DNA of 64,000 bases, from assembly GCA_902613655.1 (NCBI GenBank), contig CACMHR010000004.1:1-64000 (forward strand), given 5' to 3'. Numbering within the stretch: position 1 is the stretch's first letter; the number at the start of each line of letters is the position of its first letter. This stretch comes from Anoxypelagibacter sp902613655. Its GTDB lineage: Bacteria > Pseudomonadota > Alphaproteobacteria > Pelagibacterales > Pelagibacteraceae. This document shows positions 34,480 through 43,968 of the stretch, piece by piece. The notes beneath the pieces were generated by a model. It made no database searches. It was not told the DNA's origin and was given only the letters and a program-made list of their open reading frames with translations. The position numbers and the translations under genes are program-made.

Positions 34480-34509
34480 AAGCTCATTCTGTTTTAAGAT
34501 GTGTAAAAG

Positions 34510-37386
34510 ATGTTGAAAAAGATATTGATTAAAGGGGCTAAAGAGCACAATTTAAAAAACGTCTCTTTAGAAATTCCAAAAGACAAATTAATAGTAATAA
34601 CTGGTCTATCAGGATCAGGTAAATCGTCATTGGCATTTGATACTATATACGCTGAAGGACAAAGAAGATATGTGGAGAGCCTTTCTGCTTACGCTAGACA
34701 ATTCTTAGATAAAATGAAAAAACCAAATGTTGATTTAATAGAGGGTCTGAGTCCGGCTATATCAATAGAACAAAAAAATGCTCCTAAAAATCCAAGGTCT
34801 ACTGTAGCAACTGTAACTGAAATTTACGATTATATGAGAGTTCTTTATGCAAGAATTGGAATACCTTATTCACCATTTACTGGTAAACCAATAGTTTCAC
34901 AATCTGTAAGTGATATGGTTGATAAAGTAAAAGCTCTACCTAAAAGCTCTACAATTTTCCTGTTGTCACCTGTAGTTAGAGGAAGAAAAGGTGAATATAA
35001 AAAAGATGTTTTAAATTATAAAAAGAGAGGATTTCAAAAAATTAAAGTTGACGGTGAATATTATGATATTGATGATTTTCCTAACTTAAATAAAAAAGTT
35101 AAACACGATATATCGATAGTAGTAGATAGAATAGTTTTAAATTCGAAATTAGGAAATAGATTAGCCGACAGTATAGAAACAGCATTAAAACTATCTGATG
35201 GTTTATTAATTGCAGAATATGAAAATGAAACTATACCCAAAAAATTTAGAAAAAAAGAAAGTATAACATTTTCTTCAAAGTTTTCTTGTCCTGAAAGTGG
35301 CTTTACTATTGAAGAAATTGAACCGAGGCTTTTTTCGTTTAACAGCCCTTTCGGAGCATGTGAAGAATGTGAGGGTATAGGTCATAATCTTAATGTGGAT
35401 CCAAATTTAGTTATAACAGATAAAAACAAAAGTATTTCGGAAGGTTGTATTGAGCCTTGGGCAAAATCTACATCAATGTATTATGCTCAAACATTAGCTT
35501 CTATAGCAAAACATTATAAATTTGATTTAGATACTAAATGGAAAAAATTACCAAAAAAAATGCAAGATATAATTTTGTATGGATCTGATGAAGATGAAAT
35601 AAAATTTCATTACGATGATGGCTACGAAAAATATGATACCAAAAAAACTTTTGAAGGTGTTATCAATAATTTAGAGAGAAGATACCTAGAAACTGATAGT
35701 GATTGGAAAAGAGAAGAAATATCTCAATATCAAAGTGAGACCAGTTGTGACAAATGTAAAGGTATGAGATTAAAAGATGAAGCTCTTTGTGTAAAGGTTA
35801 ATAAATTAAATATTAGCGAAGTTACACGATTTTCCATTGAAGATGCTCAAAAATGGTTTGATAATTTAGATAAAATTCTTTCTCTAAGAGATAAAAAAAT
35901 AGCACAACATATCTTAAAAGAAATTAACGAAAGATTAAATTTTTTACTTAATGTTGGTTTAAATTATCTAACTTTATCAAGGGAGTCTGGAACTCTTTCT
36001 GGAGGAGAATCTCAGAGAATAAGATTGGCCTCACAAATAGGTTCTGGTTTGACTGGTGTTTTATATGTTTTGGATGAACCATCTATTGGTTTGCATCAAA
36101 GGGATAATAAAAAATTAATTGCAGCTCTGAAAAGACTCAGAGATTTAGGAAATACTGTGATCGTTGTTGAACATGATGTTGAAACTATGGAAAGTGCAGA
36201 TCATATTATAGATTTAGGTCCCGAAGCTGGAATTAATGGTGGAACAATTACGGCTGAGGGTTCGTTAAAAAAAATTATTGAAACTAAAGAAAGTATAACT
36301 GGAAATTATTTGTCAGGTAATAAAATAATTGAGGTACCAAAAAAAAGGAAAACTGCAAAAAATGGAAGGTTCTTAGAAATTTTAGGCGCGTCTGGAAATA
36401 ATTTACAAAAAGTAGATTTAAAAGTACCAATAGGTACATTTACTTGTGTAACTGGGGTTTCAGGCAGTGGTAAATCTACATTGGTATTACAAACTCTTTT
36501 CAATGCACTAAATTTACTACTTAATAATAATAAATCTCGAAAATTACCTAAATCATTTAAAAATTATAAAGGTACTGAATTAATTGATAAAGTTATTGAT
36601 ATTGATCAATCACCAATAGGAAGAACTCCTAGATCTAATCCAGCTACTTATACTGGAGCTTTTGGGCCAATTAGAGATTGGTTTGCTAATTTACCCGAAT
36701 CGAAAACAAGAGGCTATAAACCTGGAAGATATTCATTTAACGTAAGAGGTGGTAGATGTGAAACATGTGAAGGTGATGGTGTAATAACTTATGAAATGCA
36801 CTTTTTACCAGATGTTTATATACCTTGCGATGCTTGCAAAGGAACTAGATATAATAGAGAGACTCTTGAGATCAAATTTAAAAATAAAAATATAGCTGAA
36901 GTTTTAGATATGACTGTAGAGGAAGGTTGTGTTTTTTTTGAAAATATACCTGCAATTTATTCAAAATTATTAACCTTAAAACACGTTGGTTTAGGTTATA
37001 TAAAAATTGGTCAACAAGCTACAACGCTTTCAGGCGGCGAAGCGCAGAGAATTAAATTGGCAAAAGAACTATCAAAAAGATCTACTGGTAGAACCCTATA
37101 TATTCTAGATGAGCCGACAACCGGTTTACACTCCCACGACATTAAAAAACTACTTGAAATATTAAGAGCTTTTGTAAATACAGGTAATACAGTTATAGTA
37201 ATAGAGCATAACTTAGATGTAATAAAAACAGCCGATTGGATAGTTGATATGGGACCTGAAGGTGGTTCAGATGGCGGAAAGATTATTGCTGAAGGCCCAC
37301 CTGAAAAAATCATGCAAATTGAGGGCAGTTATACAGGTAAATTTCTTAAAAACCTTATTAACAATAAAATGAAAAAAACAGCATGA
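34510..37386 (+). CDS. uvrA: excinuclease ABC subunit A
   Basis: A 958-residue twin ABC ATPase, the damage sensor of nucleotide excision repair. It contains two Walker A motifs (TGLSGSGKSSLAFDT and TGVSGSGKSTLV), two signatures (LSGGESQRIRLA and LSGGEAQRIKLA) and the zinc modules (FGACEECEGIGH and GGRCETCEGDGVITYEM with CDACKGTRY). One cysteine of the first module is Ser (CPESG), a form I recall from other alphaproteobacteria. Divergent from ssb. Full length. Confidence 0.98.
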   Translation: MLKKILIKGAKEHNLKNVSLEIPKDKLIVITGLSGSGKSSLAFDTIYAEGQRRYVESLSAYARQFLDKMKKPNVDLIEGLSPAISIEQKNAPKNPRSTVATVTEIYDYMRVLYARIGIPYSPFTGKPIVSQSVSDMVDKVKALPKSSTIFLLSPVVRGRKGEYKKDVLNYKKRGFQKIKVDGEYYDIDDFPNLNKKVKHDISIVVDRIVLNSKLGNRLADSIETALKLSDGLLIAEYENETIPKKFRKKESITFSSKFSCPESGFTIEEIEPRLFSFNSPFGACEECEGIGHNLNVDPNLVITDKNKSISEGCIEPWAKSTSMYYAQTLASIAKHYKFDLDTKWKKLPKKMQDIILYGSDEDEIKFHYDDGYEKYDTKKTFEGVINNLERRYLETDSDWKREEISQYQSETSCDKCKGMRLKDEALCVKVNKLNISEVTRFSIEDAQKWFDNLDKILSLRDKKIAQHILKEINERLNFLLNVGLNYLTLSRESGTLSGGESQRIRLASQIGSGLTGVLYVLDEPSIGLHQRDNKKLIAALKRLRDLGNTVIVVEHDVETMESADHIIDLGPEAGINGGTITAEGSLKKIIETKESITGNYLSGNKIIEVPKKRKTAKNGRFLEILGASGNNLQKVDLKVPIGTFTCVTGVSGSGKSTLVLQTLFNALNLLLNNNKSRKLPKSFKNYKGTELIDKVIDIDQSPIGRTPRSNPATYTGAFGPIRDWFANLPESKTRGYKPGRYSFNVRGGRCETCEGDGVITYEMHFLPDVYIPCDACKGTRYNRETLEIKFKNKNIAEVLDMTVEEGCVFFENIPAIYSKLLTLKHVGLGYIKIGQQATTLSGGEAQRIKLAKELSKRSTGRTLYILDEPTTGLHSHDIKKLLEILRAFVNTGNTVIVIEHNLDVIKTADWIVDMGPEGGSDGGKIIAEGPPEKIMQIEGSYTGKFLKNLINNKMKKTA

Positions 37387-37413
37387 AGATTAAATTTTAT
37401 GATATAATTAACT

Positions 37414-38013
37414 ATGGTTAATATTTTACAATCACTATCAAAAACTATTCATCTGTCAGTTATATTAGCCGTTCTATTATTTGCTGGACTTTTTTTTGCT
37501 GGCGGAGACTGGGCTTTTGATAGACTATTTTGGAGCTGGTTATTTAGATATTTGCATGTCGTTGTTGGGATAATGTGGATTGGATTATTATGGTATTTAA
37601 ATTTTGTTCAAATACCAAATATGCCTAAGTTCACAGATGAACAGAAACCGGCAATTACAAAAATTATTGCACCAGCTGTTTTATTTTATTTTCGATGGGC
37701 TGCTTTAGCAACAATTGTGACTGGTTTAATCGTTGCTTACTTAAATGGCTATGTACATGATGCTATGATACTTGGTGTTGGAAGTGGTGGTAAAAATACT
37801 GCTATTGGTATCGGTATGTGGCTAGGGATAATAATGGCTTTTAACGTATGGTTTATAATTTGGCCCAATCAAAAAAAAGTTTTGGGAATAGTCGAATGTC
37901 CTGCTGAAGATAAACCAAAACATGCAAAAATTGCTGTAATTACTTCAAGAGTTAATACATTGCTCTCATTACCAATGTTGTTAACAATGGTCATTGCACA
38001 AAATCTTTATTAA
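37414..38013 (+). CDS. PuuD-like (urate oxidase N-terminal domain) membrane protein
   Basis: A 199-residue membrane protein with four or five hydrophobic helices: VILAVLLFAGLFFAGG, LFRYLHVVVGIMWIGLLWYL, PAVLFYFRWAALATIVTGLIV, TAIGIGMWLGIIMAFNVWFII and the C-terminal TLLSLPMLLTMVIAQ. The HVVVGIMWIGLLWYLNFVQ segment and the WPNQKKVLG loop match the membrane domain of PuuD-type urate hydroxylases. Full PuuD proteins carry a C-terminal cytochrome c domain, which is absent here. No purine-degradation genes are nearby. Histidines in the helices could bind haem. Function is uncertain. It overlaps the convergent secF by four bases. Confidence 0.75.
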   Translation: MVNILQSLSKTIHLSVILAVLLFAGLFFAGGDWAFDRLFWSWLFRYLHVVVGIMWIGLLWYLNFVQIPNMPKFTDEQKPAITKIIAPAVLFYFRWAALATIVTGLIVAYLNGYVHDAMILGVGSGGKNTAIGIGMWLGIIMAFNVWFIIWPNQKKVLGIVECPAEDKPKHAKIAVITSRVNTLLSLPMLLTMVIAQNLY

Positions 38014-38912
38014 TTTTTTTCTTTTTCCTTAGAAATAGTTTTATACGAAACATTTAAGTACTTAAGTATAGGACTGGCAACAAATATTGATGAATAAGTA
38101 CCAATGATTACACCAATAATCATTGCAAGAGAAAAGCCTTTTAAAATTTCACCCCCAAGAATAAAAATTGAAATTAAAGCTAACAAAGTGGTTGTTGAAG
38201 TTATAACTGTTCTAGATAAAGTTTCGTTAATTGATTTATTTGAAATTTCACCGATCTTTAAACTAGAATATTTAATTAAATTTTCGCGTATACGATCATA
38301 TATCACAACAGTATCATTCATTGAATACCCAACTATCGTTAAAACTGCTGCTACAATTGATAAGTTTATCTCAAGAGATAATAATGAAAATAACCCAATT
38401 GTAATTAAAACATCGTGAAATATTGCTATTATTGATCCAATACTAAATTGCCATTCAAATCTAACCCAAATATAAAAAAGCATTGCTGCTAAAGCTAAAC
38501 TGATAGCTAAAAGACCTGACTCTAAAAGTTCTTTGCTTACTTTTGGCCCAACATTTTCAACTCTTCTGAAATCAATATTTCCTTGAAGTTTATTTTTAAC
38601 GTTTTCTTTGATAATTTTAATACTATTTTTTTCATCAAAATTTTTTCTTTCAAACTTAATTAAATAATCTCCTTTTTTACCAAATTCCTTTACATTTACA
38701 TCTCCGAGATTAAGGTTGTTAAAAGAAGCTCTGACATCACTTATTTGAATATTTTCGGAGTCACATCTTAATTCAATAAGTGTACCGCCTTTAAAATCAA
38801 TTCCAAAATTCAAACCTTTGAAAAAAATCATAAATACACTAGCAAGAACAAGAAATAACGAAGAAATATTTGCTAGTTTAAAATTCTTTTCAAAATTAAA
38901 ATTATTAATCAT
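38010..38912 (-). CDS. secF: protein-export membrane protein SecF
   Basis: A 300-residue RND-type Sec accessory protein with six membrane helices and a periplasmic domain. Signatures are FGIDFKGGTLIEL, RRVENVGPKVSKELLESG, AIFHDVLITIGLFSLL and YSMNDTVVIYDRIREN. SecDF uses the proton gradient to pull secreted proteins through SecYEG. It overlaps secD by four bases, in the order yajC-secD-secF. At its 3' end it converges on the PuuD-like gene with a four-base overlap. Confidence 0.97.
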   Translation of the reverse strand: MINNFNFEKNFKLANISSLFLVLASVFMIFFKGLNFGIDFKGGTLIELRCDSENIQISDVRASFNNLNLGDVNVKEFGKKGDYLIKFERKNFDEKNSIKIIKENVKNKLQGNIDFRRVENVGPKVSKELLESGLLAISLALAAMLFYIWVRFEWQFSIGSIIAIFHDVLITIGLFSLLSLEINLSIVAAVLTIVGYSMNDTVVIYDRIRENLIKYSSLKIGEISNKSINETLSRTVITSTTTLLALISIFILGGEILKGFSLAMIIGVIIGTYSSIFVASPILKYLNVSYKTISKEKEKN

Positions 38913-40462
38913 ATTGAAATTTTGTTATCTCTATTTTTAAAAACAATTCTAGAAGCAAGGTGTCTTGAAATAAAATATGCTGAAAATAGTGTTGTTAATA
39001 ATCCAATAGAGAGAGTTACAGCAAATCCTTTGATAGGACCCGAACCAAAAATAAATAATATAATAGAGGCAATTAAAGTTGTTATATTCGCATCTAATAT
39101 TGTCACTATTGATTTTTTAAAACCTAAATCAAAAGCTTGTATGTTTGAGTTTTCATTTCTTAACTCTTCTTTGATACGCTCAAAAATCAAAACATTCGCA
39201 TCAACGGCCATACCTACAGTTAAAATTATACCTGCAATTCCAGGAAGAGTTAAAGTTGCCTCCAATAAAGTTAAAATGCCCATTAGCATTAAAAGATTTG
39301 AAATTAAGGATATATTAGCAATTATTCCAAATATTTTGTATTTATAAGTCATAAAAAGAACGACTAAAATAAAACCAATGATTAAGGACACCACGCCAGC
39401 TTCAATAGAGTCTTGGCCCAAATCTGGTCCTACTGTCCTTTCTTCAACAACAGATAAAGGTGTTGGTAAAGCACCTGATCTCAATAATAATGCTAAATCA
39501 GTTGCAGTTTGAAAAGTAAAATTTCCTGATATTGTTCCATTTCCACCAGTAATAGAGTCCTGAATTACTGGGGCACTTATAGCTTCATTATCCAAAACTA
39601 TTGCTAACCTTTTTCCAATATTCTCTGTGGTTACTCTACCAAATCTTTGTGATCCTAATCTATCTAATGAAAAAGAAACAATAGGTTGATTATTTAGATT
39701 ATCAAATTTTGGTTGAGCATCGATTAAATTTTCACCGCTTAAAATTATTCTTTTGCTTACTGATATTTCCTCTTTAGAATCTGTTATAATAAATTTTTCA
39801 CTACCAAATTCATCTTCTCCTTTTGTAACTAGTCTAAAAGACAACTCTGCAGTTTTTCCAAGCAATTCTTTGATTCTGTCTGGATCTTTAATTCCTGGCA
39901 GTTCAACTAGAATACGATTGTTTCCTCTTTTAAGAATTGATGGCTCTTTAGTACCAATTTCATCAATTCGTCTTCTTACAATTTCAATAGACTGGTCTAC
40001 TGCAGCTGAACGTAAATTTATAACCCCATACTTAGATAAATAAATCTTAATTTCATTTTTGTTTTTAGAATATTCTAATTCAAATGAATTATATTGATCA
40101 AGAAATGTATTAATTTCATTTGAACCTTTTTTATTTATTATCTGCTCAAAATTTTTAAAGTTGCTTTCATCTATTTTAAAGTTAATAGAATTTTCATTTA
40201 TTATAAAATTTTCAAATTTAATTGATTTTTCATTAAGTTTTTTTTTTAATGGAACGACTCTGGATTGAAGACGTTTTTTTTCAAGCGATGAGCTATCTAC
40301 TTCCAAAAGTAAATAAGAACCGCCCTGTAAATCAAGACCTAAATTTATTTTTTTTTTTAAAAAAGAATTGTCAATATTAATAAAGTTAGTTAATGAAAAT
40401 ATACTAATTAAAATGAATATTAAATAAATTGAAAGAACTTTCGAATTTGAAAAGTTTAACAC
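38909..40462 (-). CDS. secD: protein-export membrane protein SecD
   Basis: A 517-residue partner of SecF. The N-terminal helix is followed by LGLDLQGGSYLLLEVD, a large periplasmic domain (RRRIDEIGTKEPSI, GNNRILVELPGIKDPDRI, LRSGALPTPL), and five C-terminal helices with LPGIAGIILTVGMAVDANVL and FERIKEEL. The protein is somewhat shorter than E. coli SecD (615) but normal for alphaproteobacteria. It is preceded by yajC (6 bases) and overlaps secF. Confidence 0.97.
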   Translation of the reverse strand: MLNFSNSKVLSIYLIFILISIFSLTNFINIDNSFLKKKINLGLDLQGGSYLLLEVDSSSLEKKRLQSRVVPLKKKLNEKSIKFENFIINENSINFKIDESNFKNFEQIINKKGSNEINTFLDQYNSFELEYSKNKNEIKIYLSKYGVINLRSAAVDQSIEIVRRRIDEIGTKEPSILKRGNNRILVELPGIKDPDRIKELLGKTAELSFRLVTKGEDEFGSEKFIITDSKEEISVSKRIILSGENLIDAQPKFDNLNNQPIVSFSLDRLGSQRFGRVTTENIGKRLAIVLDNEAISAPVIQDSITGGNGTISGNFTFQTATDLALLLRSGALPTPLSVVEERTVGPDLGQDSIEAGVVSLIIGFILVVLFMTYKYKIFGIIANISLISNLLMLMGILTLLEATLTLPGIAGIILTVGMAVDANVLIFERIKEELRNENSNIQAFDLGFKKSIVTILDANITTLIASIILFIFGSGPIKGFAVTLSIGLLTTLFSAYFISRHLASRIVFKNRDNKISI

Positions 40463-40468
40463 AAAAAA

Positions 40469-40747
40469 TTATTTTTTTACTTCTTTTTTAAGATGGCTTT
40501 GTACTGTATTTTTTATTACATTGACTTTAACGCCATCAGAAATTTCTATTTCTAGTTTATCATCCTCATAAACCCTATCAACCTTTCCAATAATACCACC
40601 TGAAGTAATTACTTCATCACCTCTTTTAAGGTTTTTAACCATCTCTTTATGTTCTCTAACTCTTTTTTGTTGAGGCCTAATTAAGAAAAAATAAAAAATA
40701 ACAAAAATTAGTACTAGAGGTATAAATTGCGCAAAATTTGAACTCAT
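40469..40747 (-). CDS. yajC: Sec translocon accessory subunit YajC
   Basis: A 92-residue single-span membrane protein: FIPLVLIFVIFYFFLIRPQ forms the helix ending in the invariant RPQQKR, followed by GDEVITSGGIIGKVDRVYED, the conserved soluble motif. YajC joins SecDF in the holotranslocon. It heads the yajC-secD-secF set. The 55-base gap upstream separates it from serS. Confidence 0.95.
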   Translation of the reverse strand: MSSNFAQFIPLVLIFVIFYFFLIRPQQKRVREHKEMVKNLKRGDEVITSGGIIGKVDRVYEDDKLEIEISDGVKVNVIKNTVQSHLKKEVKK

Positions 40748-40802
40748 AATTTTAGAATAAATATATTATTAATAATGTATTAACAACTAATTTATTAAAT
40801 AG

Positions 40803-42050
40803 TTAAATTTTGTCTAGATTTTTCATATACCCCCTTAAGACTTCGGGTATTGTAATTGAGCCATCTGAATTCTGATAATTCTCCATAATTGCAATTAAAG
40901 TTCGTCCAATGGCCAAACCAGATCCATTAAGAGTACCAAGATAATCAGATTTATTTTTTGAATCTTTATATTTAGCTCTCATTCGTCTTGATTGAAATTG
41001 TCCACAAGATGAGCAACTTGAAATTTCTCTATACTTATTTTCGGAAGGTATCCATACCTCAAGGTCTATTGTTTTTTCGGCACTAAAGCCCATATCACCA
41101 GTACATAGTAAAACTTGTCTGTAAGGTAATTTCAGTCTTTTAAGAATCTCTTCAGCGCAAGTTACCATTCGATTTAACTCTTCATTACATTTATTAGGTT
41201 CAACTACGCTAACTAATTCAACTTTGTAAAATTGGTGCTGTCTCAACATACCCTTTGTATCTTTTCCGTAACTTCCCGCTTCTTTTCTAAAGCAAGGAGT
41301 TGAAGCTACTAATCTTTGTGGTAGATTTTTAATGTTAATAATATTTTCCTTAAACATATTAGTTAATATTACTTCAGCAGTAGGAATTAAATATTTTTTT
41401 TGATTTCCATCCATTTGAATTTGGAATTGATCGTTTTCAAATTTTGGTAATTGACCTGTGCCATACATTGTATTTTCAGATGCGATTAAAGGTGGGGATA
41501 TTTCATTGTAACCAAATTCTTTTGTATGAATATCAAGCATAAAATTAGAAATTGCTCTTTCTAATTCAGCCAACTTACCTTTTAAAAAAACAAACCTAGC
41601 ACCCGTAGTTTTTGATGCCAGATCAAAATCTAACAAATCTTTTTTTTTACCCAGGTCATAATGTGATTGAATTTTAAACGAGAACTTGGGTATTTCACCA
41701 ATTAGTTTCAATATTTTGTTTGACTTTTCATCAGATCCAACTGGAATATCATCTAAACCAACATTGGGGATTACATCTAATATTTGAGAAATTTTTTGAC
41801 TTATTTTTTTTTCTTCAATTATTAATATATCGATCTCTTTAGAAATATTTTTTGATTTTTCAAATTGTTTTTTATCTTGCGATTTAGATATAATTTTCTT
41901 TTGTTGTTCTAATTTTTCTTTACTGCCAATTATTTCTCTATATTTTTTATCTAACTGTATTAGTTCGTCAAAATCAATTTTTGTATTTCTTTTAGAAATT
42001 TTATCTTTAAAAGTGCTTAAATTTTCCCTTATTAATTTAAGATTGTGCAT
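40803..42050 (-). CDS. serS: seryl-tRNA synthetase
   Basis: A 415-residue class II synthetase. The N-terminal coiled-coil arm (LIRENLSTFKDKISKRNT to about residue 105) contacts the long arm of tRNA-Ser. The catalytic core has motif 2 as TPCFRKEAGSYGKDTKGMLR with HQFYKVELV, and motif 3 as NGSGLAIGRTLIAIMEN. It charges tRNA-Ser and tRNA-Sec, including the tRNA-Ser at 25157-25246. The start overlaps the tatC end by 14 bases. Confidence 0.97.
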   Translation of the reverse strand: MHNLKLIRENLSTFKDKISKRNTKIDFDELIQLDKKYREIIGSKEKLEQQKKIISKSQDKKQFEKSKNISKEIDILIIEEKKISQKISQILDVIPNVGLDDIPVGSDEKSNKILKLIGEIPKFSFKIQSHYDLGKKKDLLDFDLASKTTGARFVFLKGKLAELERAISNFMLDIHTKEFGYNEISPPLIASENTMYGTGQLPKFENDQFQIQMDGNQKKYLIPTAEVILTNMFKENIINIKNLPQRLVASTPCFRKEAGSYGKDTKGMLRQHQFYKVELVSVVEPNKCNEELNRMVTCAEEILKRLKLPYRQVLLCTGDMGFSAEKTIDLEVWIPSENKYREISSCSSCGQFQSRRMRAKYKDSKNKSDYLGTLNGSGLAIGRTLIAIMENYQNSDGSITIPEVLRGYMKNLDKI

Positions 42051-42810
42051 TTTCTTTATCTCTATTTTTTTCAGTTAGTTTTACTGATATAATAGATAAT
42101 TCATACAATATTAACAATGGTATTGCTAAACCTATTTGAGTAATAGGATCTGGTGGGGTAAGTATCGCTGCGGCTGCAAAAATAATAACTATAAAATATT
42201 TTCTTCTTATTTTAAGATATTCCGAATCAATTACACCAACACGAGCTAAAAGATTTAAAAGAACTGGCAACTGGAAACTCAAACCAAAAGCAAAAATTAA
42301 TCTCATTATAAGTGACAAATATTCATTTACTTTTGCCTCTAACTGTATAGGTAAAGCGTTACCCTGTCCCACTGTCTCAAAGGAAAGAAAAAATTTAATG
42401 GCAAGAGGCATGACTAAATAATAAATCAACATCCCCCCAAGTAAAAACAAAATTGGTGTTGCAATTAAATATGGTAATAAAGCTTTTTTTTCATTCTTAT
42501 ATAGACCTGGTGCCACAAATTTCCACAATTGGGTTAAAATAATTGGGCAGCCTAAAAAAATTGCAGCAAAAAAAGCTACTTTTAGATAAGTAATAAATGT
42601 CTCATGTAAAGCTGTAAAGATTAGTCTTCTCTCTATTCCGTCATTTTGAACAGCCTTAGCGTATGGTTCAACTAGAAAATTATAAATATTTTCAGCAAAA
42701 AAATATCCAATTATGAAAATTACAAATATAAATATTAAAGAATTAATTAATCTACTTCTTAACTCTGTTAGATGACTAACAAAAGAACCTTCTTTTGATT
42801 TATCAGTCAT
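42037..42810 (-). CDS. tatC: twin-arginine translocase subunit TatC
   Basis: A 257-residue protein with six membrane helices. Near the N-terminus is SFVSHLTELRSRLINSLIF, the conserved HLxELRxR signal-binding site. Further features are FITYLKVAFFAAIFLG, QLWKFVAPGLYKNEKK and FQLPVLLNLLARVGV. TatC binds twin-arginine signal peptides of folded proteins. The M48 protease in this window is a possible client. It overlaps tatB by eight bases. Confidence 0.97.
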   Translation of the reverse strand: MTDKSKEGSFVSHLTELRSRLINSLIFIFVIFIIGYFFAENIYNFLVEPYAKAVQNDGIERRLIFTALHETFITYLKVAFFAAIFLGCPIILTQLWKFVAPGLYKNEKKALLPYLIATPILFLLGGMLIYYLVMPLAIKFFLSFETVGQGNALPIQLEAKVNEYLSLIMRLIFAFGLSFQLPVLLNLLARVGVIDSEYLKIRRKYFIVIIFAAAAILTPPDPITQIGLAIPLLILYELSIISVKLTEKNRDKENAQS

Positions 42811-43039
42811 TATTGTTTTCTACTCTTTCATTGTTCTTTTTTGAATATTTATCTTCAGGATCATCTACAACATCCTCTTCTAGTTTTGTCATTTTGTTTT
42901 GAATATCACTGAAATATCTTTTTGTTGACCCTATCCAGCTCCCAACTTTATTTAAAACTTTTGGAAAATCTTTTGGGCCAATTACTAAAATTGCAACAAC
43001 AACAATAATTAATATTTCAAACCATCCAATTTGTGGCAT
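42803..43039 (-). CDS. tatB: Sec-independent translocase subunit TatB
   Basis: A 78-residue protein. A short N-terminal helix (FEILIIVVVAILVIGPKDFPK) with the GP hinge is followed by an amphipathic helix (VLNKVGSWIGSTKRYFSD) and an acidic, flexible end. The LVIGPKDFP motif distinguishes TatB from TatA. TatB passes substrates from TatC to TatA. It lies 9 bases after tatA and overlaps tatC. Confidence 0.93.
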   Translation of the reverse strand: MPQIGWFEILIIVVVAILVIGPKDFPKVLNKVGSWIGSTKRYFSDIQNKMTKLEEDVVDDPEDKYSKKNNERVENNND

Positions 43040-43048
43040 TATTGTTTA

Positions 43049-43234
43049 TTAATTTTGTGAATTTGAGTCTTTGTCTGAATCTGATTTGTTGTCTTTTTCG
43101 TCAGATGACATGCCTTTTTTAAAACTTTTAATTCCTTTAGCTACATCACCCATTAAACTAGAGATTTTTCCTCTGCCAAAAAGTAAAACTACTAGTACAA
43201 CTACTATAGCTATTTGCCAAAAACTTATTCCCAT
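43049..43234 (-). CDS. tatA: Sec-independent translocase subunit TatA
   Basis: A 61-residue protein: one membrane helix (FWQIAIVVVLVVLLFG), the FGRGKISSLMGDVAKGIKSFKKGM amphipathic region split across the hinge, and a charged Asp/Ser tail. TatA oligomers form the passage for folded proteins. It is first in tatA-tatB-tatC and follows scpB by 41 bases. Confidence 0.94.
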   Translation of the reverse strand: MGISFWQIAIVVVLVVLLFGRGKISSLMGDVAKGIKSFKKGMSSDEKDNKSDSDKDSNSQN

Positions 43235-43275
43235 AAATTAAACTATATACAATAATGAGGATTAAATAAATATAT

Positions 43276-43965
43276 TTATTCTTCGCTTTTAGGTGTGTCT
43301 TCTATAACGTTATCTATTTTCTCATATAAGTCATCTTTTTTTTTAGATGACTGTTCTTTAAAGAATTTGCTGGTCCCAAATATAGAGGAGTCAATTGAAG
43401 CATCATCGATTAAACCCGCTGAACTTAGTTCTTCAACACTTGGTAGATCAGTTAATTTTTCTATATTAAAGTGTTCTAGAAACTTTTCTGTCGTGGAATA
43501 TTGAATTGGCTTTCCAGGAACATTTTTTCTACCAGATGGGCGAACCCAATCTAATTCAAGTAAAATTTCTAAAGTATTTGAAGAAAAGGCAACTCCACGA
43601 ATTGACTCTATTTCTGATCTAGTAACAGGTTGGTGGTAAACAATTATTGCTAGTGTTTCAATTGTAGACTTTGATAATTTTTTTTGAGTAGATTTCTGAA
43701 GAGACATTAATTTTGATAAATCAACTGCAGTACGGAATGACCATTTATTAGATTTATAAACTAAATTTATACCCCTTTCTGAATATTCTTTTTGAAGATT
43801 TTCTAAAATTTTTTTAATGTTTGATGAAGATCCAACTCTTTTTTCAATAGTATCTAGATCAAGCGGTTCATCTGCAGCAAAAATAATTGCTTCGACTTCT
43901 CTTTCAATTTTAGACTTTTTTTTAGGAAAATTTATTATATTGTTTTTTTTATCAGTTTTGTTCAT
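43276..43965 (-). CDS. scpB: segregation and condensation protein B
   Basis: A 229-residue protein with two winged-helix domains: EREVEAIIFAADEPLDLDTI at the start, STIETLAIIVYHQPVTRSEIE in the middle and VPGKPIQYSTTEKFLEHFN near the end of the fold. It binds ScpA in the SMC condensin complex. A charged, low-complexity tail follows. It lies 3 bases after scpA. Confidence 0.94.
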   Translation of the reverse strand: MNKTDKKNNIINFPKKKSKIEREVEAIIFAADEPLDLDTIEKRVGSSSNIKKILENLQKEYSERGINLVYKSNKWSFRTAVDLSKLMSLQKSTQKKLSKSTIETLAIIVYHQPVTRSEIESIRGVAFSSNTLEILLELDWVRPSGRKNVPGKPIQYSTTEKFLEHFNIEKLTDLPSVEELSSAGLIDDASIDSSIFGTSKFFKEQSSKKKDDLYEKIDNVIEDTPKSEE

Positions 43966-43968
43966 TTT

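Noticed and set aside
35278..35400. Ser in place of one zinc cysteine of UvrA (CPESG)
   Set aside because: As far as I recall, other alphaproteobacterial UvrA proteins have the same CPxSG form, so it is not specific to this genome.
37011..37313. 100-residue open frame antisense to the uvrA C-terminus
   Set aside because: It mirrors the second ABC domain of UvrA and has no independent signal.
38922..39347. 141-residue open frame antisense to secD
   Set aside because: It lies wholly within secD, whose product is clearly conserved; the antisense product has no recognisable features and reflects codon bias.
40760..40781. Near-perfect inverted repeat upstream of yajC
   Set aside because: The arms contain only one G/C base pair; such repeats are expected by chance in this base composition.
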